Shown: in pieces, positions 8,093 through 17,584 of the stretch | Layout: each line of letters begins with the position of its first letter | Position numbering within the stretch: the first letter of the stretch is position 1 | Assembly: GCF_004135735.1 (NCBI RefSeq) | Contig: NZ_CP012670.1 | Span: forward strand, 10,992,501-11,056,500 | Length of the DNA stretch: 64,000 nt | Direction: 5' to 3' | Origin: Sorangium cellulosum | GTDB lineage: Bacteria; Myxococcota_A; Polyangia; Polyangiales; Polyangiaceae | Made by a program: the position numbers and the translations under genes | The notes under the pieces: generated by a model | The model's database searches: none | Seen by the model: the letters and a program-made list of their open reading frames with translations, nothing else | Told to the model about the DNA's origin: nothing

Positions 8093-9460
8093 GTGACCCT
8101 CGTGGCTTCGGGATCTCTCGGCGACACGCCCACGCTCACGCACATCGATTCCGCGCTCTCCGTGTGGAGCGCGGCGGAGCCGGCCTACGAGCCCGCCCCG
8201 CCGCTCCGCGGGGACGCCGTGGCCGACGTGGCCATCGTCGGGGGAGGGTTCACGGGCGTCTCCACCGCATACCACCTCATCCGCAGATTTCCGAGCCTCC
8301 GCGTCATGATCCTCGAGGCGCGCCGCCTGGCGAACGGCGCGAGCGGGCGCAACGGCGGGATGATGCTGAACTGGATCAACGGGGTGAGCTACCGCGAGCC
8401 CGAGCTCACGCGCCGCGTCTACGAGGCGACGCGCGACGGCATCGACGGCATCGTCGGGCTGATCCAGGAGCACGGGCTCCCGGTGCGGTACCGGCGCGAC
8501 GGCTGCCTGGAGGTGCTGACGGACGCGCGGCGGGCCGAGGCTGCCCACGCGCGGGCGGAGCAGCTCGCCGCCTGGGGCATTCCGCTGCGGTACCTGGACA
8601 GCGCGGCGGTCGCGCGGCGGCTCGGCATCCGCGGGGCGGCCGGCGCCGTGCTGGACGAGACCGAGGGGCAGCTCAACGGCGTCGACCTCTTGCGCGGCCT
8701 GCGCCCGCTGCTCCTCGCGCGGGGGGTGGCCCTCCACGAGGACACGCCGGTGCTCCGGGTCGAGGAGGGGCGCACGATCGCGCTGACCACGCCGGGCGGG
8801 CGGGTGCGCGCCCGGGCGCTCGTGCTCGCCACGAACGGCTACACGCCGCGGCTCGGCTACTTCAGGAGCGGCGTCCTGCCGCTGCACTCGCACGTGCTCG
8901 CGACCGAGCCGCTCGACGAGGGCGCGCGCGCCGCGCTCGGCTGGGGGCAGGTCGCGGGCTTCAGCGACGATCACGACCGCATCGCGTACGCGAGCATGAC
9001 CCCGGCCGGAGAGCTCGTCTTCGGCGGGGGCAGCAACGCGGCGTACGCCTACCTCTACGGCGGCCGGACCTCCTACCCGGGCTCCCCCGCCTCGGCGGGG
9101 CGGGCGTTCGAGGCGATCCGGCGCCGGCTCGTCGGCTATTTCCCCGCGGCCGAGCGCCTGCGGGTCGCGCACCGGTGGACCGGCACCCTCGGCATCACGA
9201 TGAGCCGGCTCTGCAGCATGGGGGTGCGCGGCGAGCACCGGAACGTGTACTACGCCCTCGGCTACAGCGGCCACGGCGTGGTCCTCGCCAACCTCGCGGG
9301 CCGCGTGCTCTGCGATCTCTACGCGGGCGACCATGACCGGTGGCGGGCGATGCCCTTTTACATGGCCCGCCTCGGCGGCATCCCGCCCGAGCCGCTCCGC
9401 TGGCTGGGCTACCAGGTGTACACGAAGCTGACAGGGCGCTCGCCGCGGAGGGGGGCCTGA
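8093..9460 (+). CDS. FAD-dependent amine/amino-acid oxidoreductase (DadA/PuuB-like)
   Basis: 455 aa from a GTG start, divergent from the GNAT-like gene with a 48-bp gap. The Rossmann dinucleotide motif GxGxxG is visible as VGGGFTGVSTAYHL near residue 50, followed by EARRLANGASGRNGG, typical of the glycine/D-amino-acid oxidase family (DAO fold). The C-terminal WTGTLGITMSRL and GYSGHGVVLANLAG blocks match gamma-glutamylputrescine oxidase-type enzymes. It probably oxidises a primary or secondary amine with FAD in the cytoplasm; the substrate cannot be named. It is not in an obvious polyamine operon. Confidence 0.85.
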   Translation: MTLVASGSLGDTPTLTHIDSALSVWSAAEPAYEPAPPLRGDAVADVAIVGGGFTGVSTAYHLIRRFPSLRVMILEARRLANGASGRNGGMMLNWINGVSYREPELTRRVYEATRDGIDGIVGLIQEHGLPVRYRRDGCLEVLTDARRAEAAHARAEQLAAWGIPLRYLDSAAVARRLGIRGAAGAVLDETEGQLNGVDLLRGLRPLLLARGVALHEDTPVLRVEEGRTIALTTPGGRVRARALVLATNGYTPRLGYFRSGVLPLHSHVLATEPLDEGARAALGWGQVAGFSDDHDRIAYASMTPAGELVFGGGSNAAYAYLYGGRTSYPGSPASAGRAFEAIRRRLVGYFPAAERLRVAHRWTGTLGITMSRLCSMGVRGEHRNVYYALGYSGHGVVLANLAGRVLCDLYAGDHDRWRAMPFYMARLGGIPPEPLRWLGYQVYTKLTGRSPRRGA

Positions 9461-9578
9461 ACGGCGCGCCCCACCCCCCGCGGCGCGCGGCGACGGCTCC
9501 GCGCCCCCAGCTCGTGTTACGGCGCGCACACCCCGGGCTTGCGTGGCCGGAGCGCGGGGCGCTATTCGATGCGGGGCC

Positions 9579-10667
9579 ATGTTCTGCGCGCGCTGCCACC
9601 GGGAGTACGACGCGGGCCATCGGTTCTGCCCCTACGACGGCGCGGAGCTCGCCGAGGCGCGGCGCATCGAGCTCCTCCGGTTCAAGCCCACCCGGCTGCG
9701 GGGCACGGTCCTCGGGGAGCGCTACGAGGTGTGCGGCTACATCGGCAAGGGGGCGATGGCGCGCGTCTACCTGGCGATCGAGCGCGCGACCGGGCAGCCG
9801 GTCGCGATCAAGGTCCTGGAGTCGTTCTCCGCCCGGGCGGAGCGCACGCGCGAGCGGTTCGTGCGCGAGGCGCAGAGCGCCGCGATGATCGGGCACCCGA
9901 ACATCGTCAAGGTGCTCGACGCGGGCACGCGCGCGGACGACGGCGCCCCGTACCTCGTCATGGAGTACCTGTTCGGCGAGTCGCTCGGCGACTGGCTCCG
10001 GCGCGAGCGCCGCATGGACGCGGACCTCGCGATCCCGGTGCTCTGCCAGGCCGCGTCCGGGCTCGCCGCCGCGCACCGGGCCGGGATCATCCACCGCGAC
10101 GTGAAGCCCGACAACATCTTCCTCGTGGGCGCGCAGGGCGACCCGTACGCGGTCAAGGTGCTGGATTTCGGCCTCGCGAAGATCCAGGCGGCCGAGCACA
10201 TCACGGCGAGCGGCACCGCCGTGGGCACCATCGAGTACATGGCGCCCGAGCAGGTCGTGAGCGACCTGCCCGACCCGCGCACCGACGTGTACGGGCTCGG
10301 CGTCGTGATGTTCCGGACCTTCACCGGCGTGCTCCCGTTCTCGCGCGCGCAGCAGTCGGAGCTCCTCGCCCGGCAGCTCGTGACCCCGCCGCCCCGCCCG
10401 TCGGAGCGGCGCCGGAGCATCGACCGGCCGCTCGAGTCCGTGATCCTCAAGGCGATCCGCAAGCGCCCGGAGAACCGCTATCCCTCCATGGAAGCGTTCA
10501 TCGAGGACCTCGAGCGGCTGGCCGGCGACCGCGACGGGCCGCTCTCGGCGGAGGCGCCGCTCGCCGCGCCGGACGACGTGTACGTCCCGCAGGGATCGTT
10601 TGCCAGAAACGCGGCGATCTACTTCTATAGGCGGCTCGGGATGGAAGCCCCACGCTTCAGCGACTGA
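9579..10667 (+). CDS. Hanks-type serine/threonine protein kinase with N-terminal zinc ribbon
   Basis: 362 aa using the ATG at 9579, which places a CxxC zinc-ribbon-like element (MFCARCHREYDAG...FCPYDG) at the N-terminus; the upstream in-frame start at 9543 adds nothing conserved. The kinase domain spans about 45-315: Gly-rich loop GKGAMARVY, catalytic lysine in VAIKVLE, HRDVKPDN catalytic loop, DFGLAK metal loop and APEQ substrate loop are all intact, so an active kinase is expected. There is no transmembrane sensor domain, unlike PknB-type receptors. Such soluble kinases are abundant in myxobacteria. The substrate is unknown. Confidence 0.93.
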   Translation: MFCARCHREYDAGHRFCPYDGAELAEARRIELLRFKPTRLRGTVLGERYEVCGYIGKGAMARVYLAIERATGQPVAIKVLESFSARAERTRERFVREAQSAAMIGHPNIVKVLDAGTRADDGAPYLVMEYLFGESLGDWLRRERRMDADLAIPVLCQAASGLAAAHRAGIIHRDVKPDNIFLVGAQGDPYAVKVLDFGLAKIQAAEHITASGTAVGTIEYMAPEQVVSDLPDPRTDVYGLGVVMFRTFTGVLPFSRAQQSELLARQLVTPPPRPSERRRSIDRPLESVILKAIRKRPENRYPSMEAFIEDLERLAGDRDGPLSAEAPLAAPDDVYVPQGSFARNAAIYFYRRLGMEAPRFSD

Positions 10668-10719
10668 ACGACACCACCTCCCGCGAGCGCTTCCCGTCAC
10701 CCAGGAGATCCGTATTGCC

Positions 10720-12063
10720 ATGGCCTACACTGCTGCATTCCGATGTCTGACCGGCTGCCCCGGGCGCTATCCGCTGACGAAGCCGCTCTACCGTTGCCCC
10801 ACCTGCGGCGGCCTGCTCGACGTCGCGCACGACATCGACGCGCTCCGCGATCGGAGCCCCGCCACCTGGATGAAGCTCTTCGACGAGCGCTACAAGCGCA
10901 CCGTGTGGCCCTACGGCTCCGGGGTGTGGGGGAAGCGGGAGTGGGTCGCGCCCGAGGTCCCGGACGAGGCCATCGTGTCGATGGACGAGGGCGGCACCAA
11001 CCTGTTCTGGGCCGAGCGCTACGGCCGCTCGCTCGGGCTCGACGAGGTGTGGGTGAAGCTCTGCGGCAACAGCCACACGGGGTCGTTCAAGGACCTCGGG
11101 ATGACGGTGCTCGTCTCGGTGGTGAACAAGGCGATCCGCGAGGGCCTCGAGGTGCGCGCGATCGCGTGCGCGTCGACGGGCGACACGTCGGCCTCGCTCG
11201 CGGCGTACGGCGCGGCGGCCGGCCTGCCCGTGGTGGTGCTGCTGCCGCGGGGCAAGGTGTCGACGGCGCAGCTCGTGCAGCCGATCGCGTCGGGCGCGCT
11301 GGTCCTCTCGCTGGACACCGACTTCGACGGCTGCATGGCGATCGTGCAGCGCCTGTCGGCCGACGGCGTGGTCTACCTGGCGAACTCGATGAACGCGCTG
11401 CGCCTGGAGGGCCAGAAGACCGTGGCCATCGAGATCGTGCAGCAGTTCGACTGGACGCTGCCCGACTGGGTCATCCTGCCGAGCGGCAACCTCGGCAACG
11501 CCTACGCCCTCTACGCCGGCTTCAAGATGCTGAAGGACCTCGGCCTGACCACGCGCTTCCCCCGCCTCTGCGTGGCGCAGTCGGCGCGGGCCAACCCGCT
11601 CTACCGGGCGTGGTCCGAGGGGCGGCGCGAGGTCGTGCCGATGAAGGCGGGCGAGACGCTGGCGACCGCGATCCAGATCGGCAACCCGGTGAGCGCGCCG
11701 AGGGCGATGCTGGCCCTCCAGGCGATGGACGGCGTCGCGGAGCAGGTGACCGAGGACGAGCTCTGCGACGCGGCGGCGCGCGCGGATCGCACCGGGATGT
11801 ACACGTGCCCGCACACCGCGGTCGCGCTCGCCGCGCTGGAGAAGCTCGCGAAGAAGGGGCTCGTCGAGAAGCGCCAGCGGGTCGTCGTGGTGTCGACCGC
11901 GAACGGGCTGAAGTTCACCGAGTTCAAGGTGAAGTACCACGAGCGCGCGCTCGCGGACGTGACGAGCCGGCACGCCAACCCGCCGGTCGAGCTGCCGCCC
12001 GACTACGATCGCGTCCTCGCCGCCCTCGACCAGCACGCGGCGCACGCCGCGAAGGCGCGCTGA
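10720..12063 (+). CDS. thrC: Threonine synthase
   Basis: 447 aa from ATG 10720, with an AGGAG site about 12 bases upstream. It converts O-phosphohomoserine to threonine with PLP. The PLP lysine is K124 in HTGSFKDLGMT; the phosphate-binding ASTGDTSAS and PSGNLGNAYA loops are present. A zinc-ribbon-like N-terminus (CLTGCPGRYP, then YRCPTCGG) precedes the catalytic domain, as in the longer threonine synthase subclass. Cytoplasmic. It is monocistronic here; other threonine genes are not in the window. Confidence 0.93.
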   Translation: MAYTAAFRCLTGCPGRYPLTKPLYRCPTCGGLLDVAHDIDALRDRSPATWMKLFDERYKRTVWPYGSGVWGKREWVAPEVPDEAIVSMDEGGTNLFWAERYGRSLGLDEVWVKLCGNSHTGSFKDLGMTVLVSVVNKAIREGLEVRAIACASTGDTSASLAAYGAAAGLPVVVLLPRGKVSTAQLVQPIASGALVLSLDTDFDGCMAIVQRLSADGVVYLANSMNALRLEGQKTVAIEIVQQFDWTLPDWVILPSGNLGNAYALYAGFKMLKDLGLTTRFPRLCVAQSARANPLYRAWSEGRREVVPMKAGETLATAIQIGNPVSAPRAMLALQAMDGVAEQVTEDELCDAAARADRTGMYTCPHTAVALAALEKLAKKGLVEKRQRVVVVSTANGLKFTEFKVKYHERALADVTSRHANPPVELPPDYDRVLAALDQHAAHAAKAR

Positions 12064-12105
12064 GCGCCCCCGTCGGCCGGGTCATCCCAGCGCGAGACGA
12101 TCGGC

Positions 12106-12181
12106 GCGGGCCGCCCCCTGAGCGATCAGCGCCCGCCCCGGGCGCGGGCCGCCCCCTGAGCGATCCGCGCCGCCCCGGGCG
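12106..12181. repeat. 38-bp imperfect direct repeat, two copies
   Basis: Two adjacent 38-bp copies beginning GCGGGCCGCCCCCTGAGCGA lie in the 153-bp gap between the convergent thrC and STAS-protein genes. Each copy includes a GCCCCGGGC palindrome. It could contribute to termination, but no T-tract is present. Confidence 0.6.
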
Positions 12182-12216
12182 CGGGGAGGTTCCGCGCCGC
12201 CCCGTGCCCGGATCGA

Positions 12217-14061
12217 TCAGCGCCGCCGCGCGCGTCGCCGCCGCCGGCCCCCATCGCGCGCGCGCGAGGCGGCCATCGCCGAGGCGATGCCGTTCTGCAG
12301 CGTGTTGTGCGTGATGATCCCCTTCAGGTCGACGCCGAGCTCGACGAGCGTCCGGGCCACGTCCGGGCTCAGGCCCGTGATGATCACCTCCGAGCCGAGC
12401 AGGCGGACCGCGGTCGCGGCGCGGAGGAGCTCGTCCGCGCACTGGCCGTCGATCCGCGGCACCCCGGTGATGTCGAGGATCGCGACGCGCGCGCGGCGGG
12501 ACGCGACGCCGCGGACCAGGGTCTCCTGCACCCGCCGCGCCCGCTGCGTGTCGAGCGCCCCGACGAGCGGCATCACGACGATCTCGTCGCTGATGGGGAT
12601 GAGCGGGGTCGACAGCGCCGCGAGGATCTCGTTCTGCGCCCGGAGCGACTCCTCGCGGGCGCGCCGCGCCTCGGTCTCCGCCTCGGCGCGCTTGCGCTCG
12701 GTGATGTCGCGCACGATGACGACCGCCTCGGCGCGGTCGCTGCCGGCGATGCGGACCTCGTAATCGCGCGCGCCCTCTCGCCGCCGCTCCTGGTACTCGA
12801 AGACGTGCGTCGCCTCGTCGGCGAGCGCCCGCGCCACGAGCTCGGTGATCTGCTCGGCCACGCGGGCGGGGAACACGTCGGCGACGTGCCTGTGCAGGAA
12901 GTCCTCGGCGCGGAGCCACGGCCTCGACTCCCTCGACGCCTTGAAGTCCAGGCAGACCCCCTCGCCGCTGATCCGGAGGATGGTGTCGGGGATCGCGTAG
13001 AGGAGCGCCCGGTTGTTCGCCTCGCTGCGGCGCAGGGCGGCCTCCACGCGCTTGCTGCCGATGAAGTGCCCCGCCTCCGCGGCGACCGCGAGCAGCACGT
13101 CGAGCAGCCCCGGATCGCGCTCGCGCGGCTCGGCGTCCATGAGCTCCAGCACGGCCGCGACCTCCGCGTCGGCCCGGACCGCGACGGGCAGCTCGATCGC
13201 GAAGCGGAGGCCGGCGCCCAGCGCCGCCTGCGCGCGCGGGTCGTCGTCCACGGCGTCGAGCTCGCTGAACCAGCTCGGCTCCCCCTGGGCGAGCGCGCGG
13301 CCGGGCAGCCCCGCGCCCCGGGCGAACCGGCTCCCCCGGGTCGCCGCGTCGAGGCCGGCCGCCTCGTCGGGCGCGGCGCTCCACGTGTGCTCGCAGCGCA
13401 GCGCGCCGCTCTCGTCGTCCCCGAGCCACAGGGCCGCGAACCGGAAGCCGAGCGTCTCGCCGAGCGCGCCGAGGAGCGCCGCGGCGCCCTCCGGCAGCGT
13501 CGTCGACTCGACCAGGATCCTGGTCACGGTGTACTGCGCCGACAGCTTGTAGTTGGCCGCGGAGAGGGCGCGGCGCTGACTCCATTTCTCGGTGAGCGTG
13601 ATCGCCGCCTGACGGACCTCGCTCGGGTCCAGCGGCCTTGCGAGGACAAGGAGGTTGTCGGAGGGGGCCAATCGGCTGGAGAGCTCCCCCCACGGATCCT
13701 CCGCGCGCGCCGCGCAGAGGACCGCCTGGATGGCGGCGTCCTCCCGGAAGATGCGGGTGAGCGTCTCGATGCCGTCCCACCCCGGCGGCGTGCGCACGTC
13801 CACGATCACGAGCGCGTACGGCGCGCCGCGCTGCTGGGCCTCCCGGACCTGCTCCAGCCCGTCCGCCCCCTGGGTCACGGTCGTGAGCTCGAACCTCACG
13901 TGCCCGCGAGGGGTCGAATCGCGGAACAGCGCCGCTCCGAGGGGCGCGGGCGCCGGCGCGCCGTCGTCGGCGCGGAAGATCTTGTGACAATCGTCGCGGA
14001 ATGCCTCGTTGTCGCTGATCAGCAGGATGCGCCTGTTCTGCCGCCAGCCGAGATCCCGCAT
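12217..14061 (-). CDS. Multi-domain regulator: receiver-like, GAF, PAS and C-terminal STAS (RsbR-like)
   Basis: 614 aa. Residues 10-140 look like a response-regulator receiver (RRILLISDNEAF; phosphoacceptor candidate D88 in LVIVDVRTPPGWDG). A GAF-like segment spans about 155-320 and a PAS domain about 335-450 (LLYAIPDTILRISGEG, ending VIVRDITERK). A short coiled coil leads to a STAS domain (about 480-595: IVVMPLVGALDT, VAILDITGVPRIDG). The GAF/PAS-STAS order resembles RsbR-type sensory co-antagonists of stressosomes, although no RsbS/RsbT genes are adjacent. The C-terminus is a basic Arg-rich tail. It lies 45 bp downstream of gspN on the same strand and may be read through from the secretion operon. 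Confidence 0.8.
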   Translation of the reverse strand: MRDLGWRQNRRILLISDNEAFRDDCHKIFRADDGAPAPAPLGAALFRDSTPRGHVRFELTTVTQGADGLEQVREAQQRGAPYALVIVDVRTPPGWDGIETLTRIFREDAAIQAVLCAARAEDPWGELSSRLAPSDNLLVLARPLDPSEVRQAAITLTEKWSQRRALSAANYKLSAQYTVTRILVESTTLPEGAAALLGALGETLGFRFAALWLGDDESGALRCEHTWSAAPDEAAGLDAATRGSRFARGAGLPGRALAQGEPSWFSELDAVDDDPRAQAALGAGLRFAIELPVAVRADAEVAAVLELMDAEPRERDPGLLDVLLAVAAEAGHFIGSKRVEAALRRSEANNRALLYAIPDTILRISGEGVCLDFKASRESRPWLRAEDFLHRHVADVFPARVAEQITELVARALADEATHVFEYQERRREGARDYEVRIAGSDRAEAVVIVRDITERKRAEAETEARRAREESLRAQNEILAALSTPLIPISDEIVVMPLVGALDTQRARRVQETLVRGVASRRARVAILDITGVPRIDGQCADELLRAATAVRLLGSEVIITGLSPDVARTLVELGVDLKGIITHNTLQNGIASAMAASRARDGGRRRRRARRR

Positions 14062-14106
14062 CGCCGAGCCATCAATCCTCGGCCATGTCGCGCGTGAGGT
14101 CCAGGT

Positions 14107-15453
14107 CTATTCGACGGGAGGAGCGCTCTCGCCCTCGCCCTCGGCGTTCGGATCCAGCGGGGGACGCGGCGGGACCATGCGCGGCGCTCGCCCGACCGGG
14201 TCGTCCTCGGCGGCGGGGGGCGGCGGAGGCGGCGGCGCGGGGGCCTGGGTCACAGGCGGTGGTGGTGGAGGCGTATCCTCGCTCTCCGGTTCCTCGCTGT
14301 CCCCCGCAGTCGGCTCCTCCGGGAGGTCGGGCGGCCGGGGCACGGCGCCTGCCCTCCTCGTGGGCGGGCTCGCGCCCGGCGCGTTGTCGGTCTTTCCGCG
14401 GCCCCGCGCCGCGGGCGAGTCCGCGGCGTGCGGATCGAACCGCGGCCGCCTCAGCACGCCGTGGACGTGCCAGCCGTAGAATCCGTCCGCCCGCTTCGAC
14501 CGCTTCATCTTGGGCTGTTGCATCTCGATGAGCCCAGGCACGTTCGAGCCCGGCGCGCCGAGCAGCGATTTGGTCACATCGTTCTTCCCGCGGTAGGCGT
14601 CGGAGAACTTGAAGCGGACGTAGAGGTCCGCCGTGGAGTTGTTCCACGGATCACGCATGGTGATCTTGCCGTCGCCGTCGAGCTCCAGATCCGTGCCGTT
14701 CGCGCTCAGCTTCGTGACCTTGAGGACGCCGTCCTTCGCCTCGGCCGACAGGAGGAGCTCGCCCAGCTTGGCCTCCGGGAGCGCGATGAGCCCCTGGATC
14801 TTCGTCTTGCCATCGCCGACGGAGACGTCCTTGGCCGAGACCTCGAGCGCGCCGCTCGCCTTGTTGAGCTTGCCCTCGGGCGCGCTGAGGTCGAGGCTCG
14901 CGGTCAGCGTGCCGGCGATCGGCAGGCCGAGGATGTCCCCGAGCGGGGTCACCTTGGCGAGCTCGACGTCCAACACCTCGACGTGCATGTCGCCGCCCGA
15001 CTTATCCATCGGGGCGACGCCCTCGATCTCCCCGCCGAACACGCTCGCCCAGAACGAGACCCGCATCCGCCCGATGAGGAGCGGCAGGATCTTCACCCGG
15101 GCGTGCGCCTCGTCGATCTCGATGACGGTCGGCTTGGGCGGGCCGTCCTTGGCCGCGTCGCCCGACGTGAACGCGGCGGCGCTCGATCGCCTCATCGGTC
15201 CGAGGTCGTTCGGCGGCATGATGAGCCGCACGCCCGTCATCTCCACCCCGGTGAACCAGTAAGAGTCGAGCTCGTCGATCTCGAGGCGCTGCGCCTGGGC
15301 GCCCCGCTTCCGCTGCGTGCGATCGAACTCGGCGATCAGCCGGTCCTTGAGCCGGTCGTACGGGAAGGTGAGGTATCCGAAGAGACCCAGGCAGAAGAGG
15401 TAAAAGAGCGGGTAGGCCGCCCATTTCGCGATCTTGATGAGCCGCGCTCTCAT
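14107..15453 (-). CDS. gspN: Type II secretion system protein GspN
   Basis: 448 aa, the last gene of the T2SS operon; its ATG overlaps the gspM stop as ATGA. An N-terminal membrane anchor (about 10-30, KWAAYPLFYLFCLGLFGYLTF) is followed by a large periplasmic beta-rich domain (FWASVFGGEIEGVA, LDLSAPEGKL, DGDGKITMRDPW) typical of delta-proteobacterial GspN, related to AsmA-like folds. The C-terminal ~110 residues are Pro/Glu-rich low complexity with long Pro runs, beyond the conserved domain. Confidence 0.85.
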   Translation of the reverse strand: MRARLIKIAKWAAYPLFYLFCLGLFGYLTFPYDRLKDRLIAEFDRTQRKRGAQAQRLEIDELDSYWFTGVEMTGVRLIMPPNDLGPMRRSSAAAFTSGDAAKDGPPKPTVIEIDEAHARVKILPLLIGRMRVSFWASVFGGEIEGVAPMDKSGGDMHVEVLDVELAKVTPLGDILGLPIAGTLTASLDLSAPEGKLNKASGALEVSAKDVSVGDGKTKIQGLIALPEAKLGELLLSAEAKDGVLKVTKLSANGTDLELDGDGKITMRDPWNNSTADLYVRFKFSDAYRGKNDVTKSLLGAPGSNVPGLIEMQQPKMKRSKRADGFYGWHVHGVLRRPRFDPHAADSPAARGRGKTDNAPGASPPTRRAGAVPRPPDLPEEPTAGDSEEPESEDTPPPPPPVTQAPAPPPPPPPAAEDDPVGRAPRMVPPRPPLDPNAEGEGESAPPVE

Positions 15454-16049
15454 GGCTCCTCCTCCTCGAGGTCGTCCCCGGAGGCGGCGGTGGACGCGGG
15501 GCTCGTCGGCGGCGGATCGGCCTTCCGGTCGTACGCCGAGACGCCGAGCTCCACCTCGTACGAGTCCGGCTCACCGGCGCGGGGCTTGAGGTTCAGCTTC
15601 GTGATCGCGACCGGGTGGCCGGAGCTCTCGATGCGCTCGAGCATCTTGGCGAGCCCGAGCATCCCGATCCGGTGCATCTTCACCACCGTGATCCGCTCGG
15701 TGTACTTCTTGCCGTGCGGGACCTCGGGGCGGTCCTGCGACTCGGCCGCGGTGAGCCCCTGCTGCTTCGCCGCGTCCTCGATGAAGCCGGCGAGGGGCGG
15801 CGCCGGCCGCGCGTAGCGCGCGAGCAGCGCGTCCCGCTGCGCCTTCCGCTCGCTGACCCGCCCCGACGCCTCGTAGATCGACTCGAGCAGGTCGCGCACC
15901 TCCTGGTTCTTGGCGCGCCGGCTCGACGCCATGCTGGCGAGCCCGATGGGCACGAGCAGGATCACGGCCGCCACGAGGAAGCCGACGAGGATGTTGAGGA
16001 GCCGGCGCTCGCGCGGCTCCAGCTTGTCGAGTCGCTCGCGCAGCGTCAT
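15450..16049 (-). CDS. gspM: Type II secretion system protein GspM
   Basis: 199 aa; the start overlaps the gspL stop (ATGA) and its own stop overlaps the gspN start. The layout is the GspM pattern: a short cytoplasmic RLDKLEPRERRLL, one membrane helix (about 18-40) and a periplasmic ferredoxin-like domain with a coiled-coil lead (RVSERKAQRDALLARY). GspM pairs with GspL in the inner-membrane platform. A C-terminal acidic tail (DDLEEEEP) ends the protein. Confidence 0.85.
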   Translation of the reverse strand: MTLRERLDKLEPRERRLLNILVGFLVAAVILLVPIGLASMASSRRAKNQEVRDLLESIYEASGRVSERKAQRDALLARYARPAPPLAGFIEDAAKQQGLTAAESQDRPEVPHGKKYTERITVVKMHRIGMLGLAKMLERIESSGHPVAITKLNLKPRAGEPDSYEVELGVSAYDRKADPPPTSPASTAASGDDLEEEEP

Positions 16050-17557
16050 CGCGATCCCTCGGGTCTCTCCGGCGCGCCCGCGGCGGCGCTGTCCGCCGAG
16101 TCGGCGCCGGTCTTCTTCTTCTTCTTGTCCTCGCACTTGAGGTCCAGCTCGAGGACGTACTTGTGCTTGCCCTGCACGTACTGGCTCGTCCGCGCGATCT
16201 TCACGTCGCGGAAGCAGCGGTGCTCCTTCATGTGATCCGCGATGATCTGCGCGTCCGACACCGAGGGGACGACGCCCTGGAGGGTCACGTGGCCGCGGTT
16301 CACGTCGAGCTCGACCACGTCGTGCGTGATCTCCTTCGGCACCGCCTTGGAGAGCTGCACCATGACGTCGAACGCGTCGACGCGGGGCATCGGGTCCTCG
16401 TCGGCCGCGCCGGGGCCCTGCTCGAGCAGCTCGCGGGCCTTGTCGGGGTCGCTCGTCTCCTCGCCGAGCACGTCGCGCGAGGCGGTCGCGAGCGAGGCGA
16501 GCAGGAGCTCCCGCTCCGCGTCGAGCGTGCGCAGCTCCGCGACGATGGAGAACCCGAAGCTCAGCGCGATGACGGTGCCGAGGCCGGCGAGGATCGGGAT
16601 CTTCTCGCGCAGGAACGGGTAGCTGCGCTCGGCCTCGAGCACGCCGCGCCGGAGGTTGAACCCCTTCGTCTTCGGGGTCAGCCCGAGCGCCAGCCCGAGC
16701 GCCTTGGCGAAGCGGGGCAGCGCCGCGGCCTGCTCGGGCGTGAGCCCCTCGACGCGCGGGGGCGGCAGCGGCAGGACGGCGACGCCGAGCTGGGTCGACA
16801 GGAACAGCTCCGCGCCCTGCACGACCGTGCCGCCGCCGACGAGGTACAGCCCCGCGAGCGGCTCGCCGCCCAGGTTGCGCCACGCCGCCAGGGTCTGCCG
16901 GAGCTCGCGCGCGAGGGCCGGCGCCGTGTCGGGGAGCCCGGCCGTCCCGCGCGACAGCGTCCGGGCGAAGACCGGCTCGCCGCCGGCGAGGATCACGATC
17001 TCGGACGTGAGCTGGTCGAGGTCGAGGATCGCGATCGGCGCGGTCGCGCCGGCGCCGGACGCGGTGAGCTCCGGCATCACCGCCTCGAGGTTGGCGAGCG
17101 CCACCGCGCCGAGCGCGACGCGCTCCGGCTCGAAGCCGAGCGCCTCCTTCACGACGGCGATGCGCTCGCGCACGTCGTCCGCGCGCGCGGCCGCGGCGAA
17201 GATCGGCAGCGCCTCGGCGCCGGGCGGCCGCCGGAGGAGGCGGTAGTCGAAGACCGCGTCCTCCATCTCGAACGGCACGGTGGCCTCGAGCTCGAAGCCG
17301 AGGACGTTCTCGACCTCCTTCTGCGCCGCCGCGGGCAGCTCGAGGCGCCGGTAGAACGACCTCTCCCCGGAGAGCGCGATGGCCGCGCCGTCGGGGCGGA
17401 CGAGCCCCACGGCGGCGCGGATCGCCTCGGCCTCGGAGCCGGCGTCCGAGATGGACGCCTCGCCGAGCGCCTCGACGAACACCCTCCTGTACGTGGTGCG
17501 GATGAGCGCCGCCCGCACCACCGATTTCCCAGCATCTATCCCGAGCAGCCTGTGCAT
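16046..17557 (-). CDS. gspL: Type II secretion system protein GspL (PilM/PilN-like)
   Basis: 503 aa. The N-terminal ~300 residues form an actin-like fold (LLGIDAGKSVVRAAL phosphate-1 motif; LYLVGGGTVVQGAE) like PilM. A membrane helix lies at about 337-356 (LAGLGTVIALSFGFSIVA) and a periplasmic ferredoxin-like domain at about 400-480. The GspL cytoplasmic domain recruits the GspE ATPase. The C-terminus is Lys/Ala-rich. It is separated from gspK by 27 bp. Confidence 0.85.
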   Translation of the reverse strand: MHRLLGIDAGKSVVRAALIRTTYRRVFVEALGEASISDAGSEAEAIRAAVGLVRPDGAAIALSGERSFYRRLELPAAAQKEVENVLGFELEATVPFEMEDAVFDYRLLRRPPGAEALPIFAAAARADDVRERIAVVKEALGFEPERVALGAVALANLEAVMPELTASGAGATAPIAILDLDQLTSEIVILAGGEPVFARTLSRGTAGLPDTAPALARELRQTLAAWRNLGGEPLAGLYLVGGGTVVQGAELFLSTQLGVAVLPLPPPRVEGLTPEQAAALPRFAKALGLALGLTPKTKGFNLRRGVLEAERSYPFLREKIPILAGLGTVIALSFGFSIVAELRTLDAERELLLASLATASRDVLGEETSDPDKARELLEQGPGAADEDPMPRVDAFDVMVQLSKAVPKEITHDVVELDVNRGHVTLQGVVPSVSDAQIIADHMKEHRCFRDVKIARTSQYVQGKHKYVLELDLKCEDKKKKKTGADSADSAAAGAPERPEGSR

Positions 17558-17584
17558 TTCCGCGCTTCTTCCCGGAGGGGGGTC

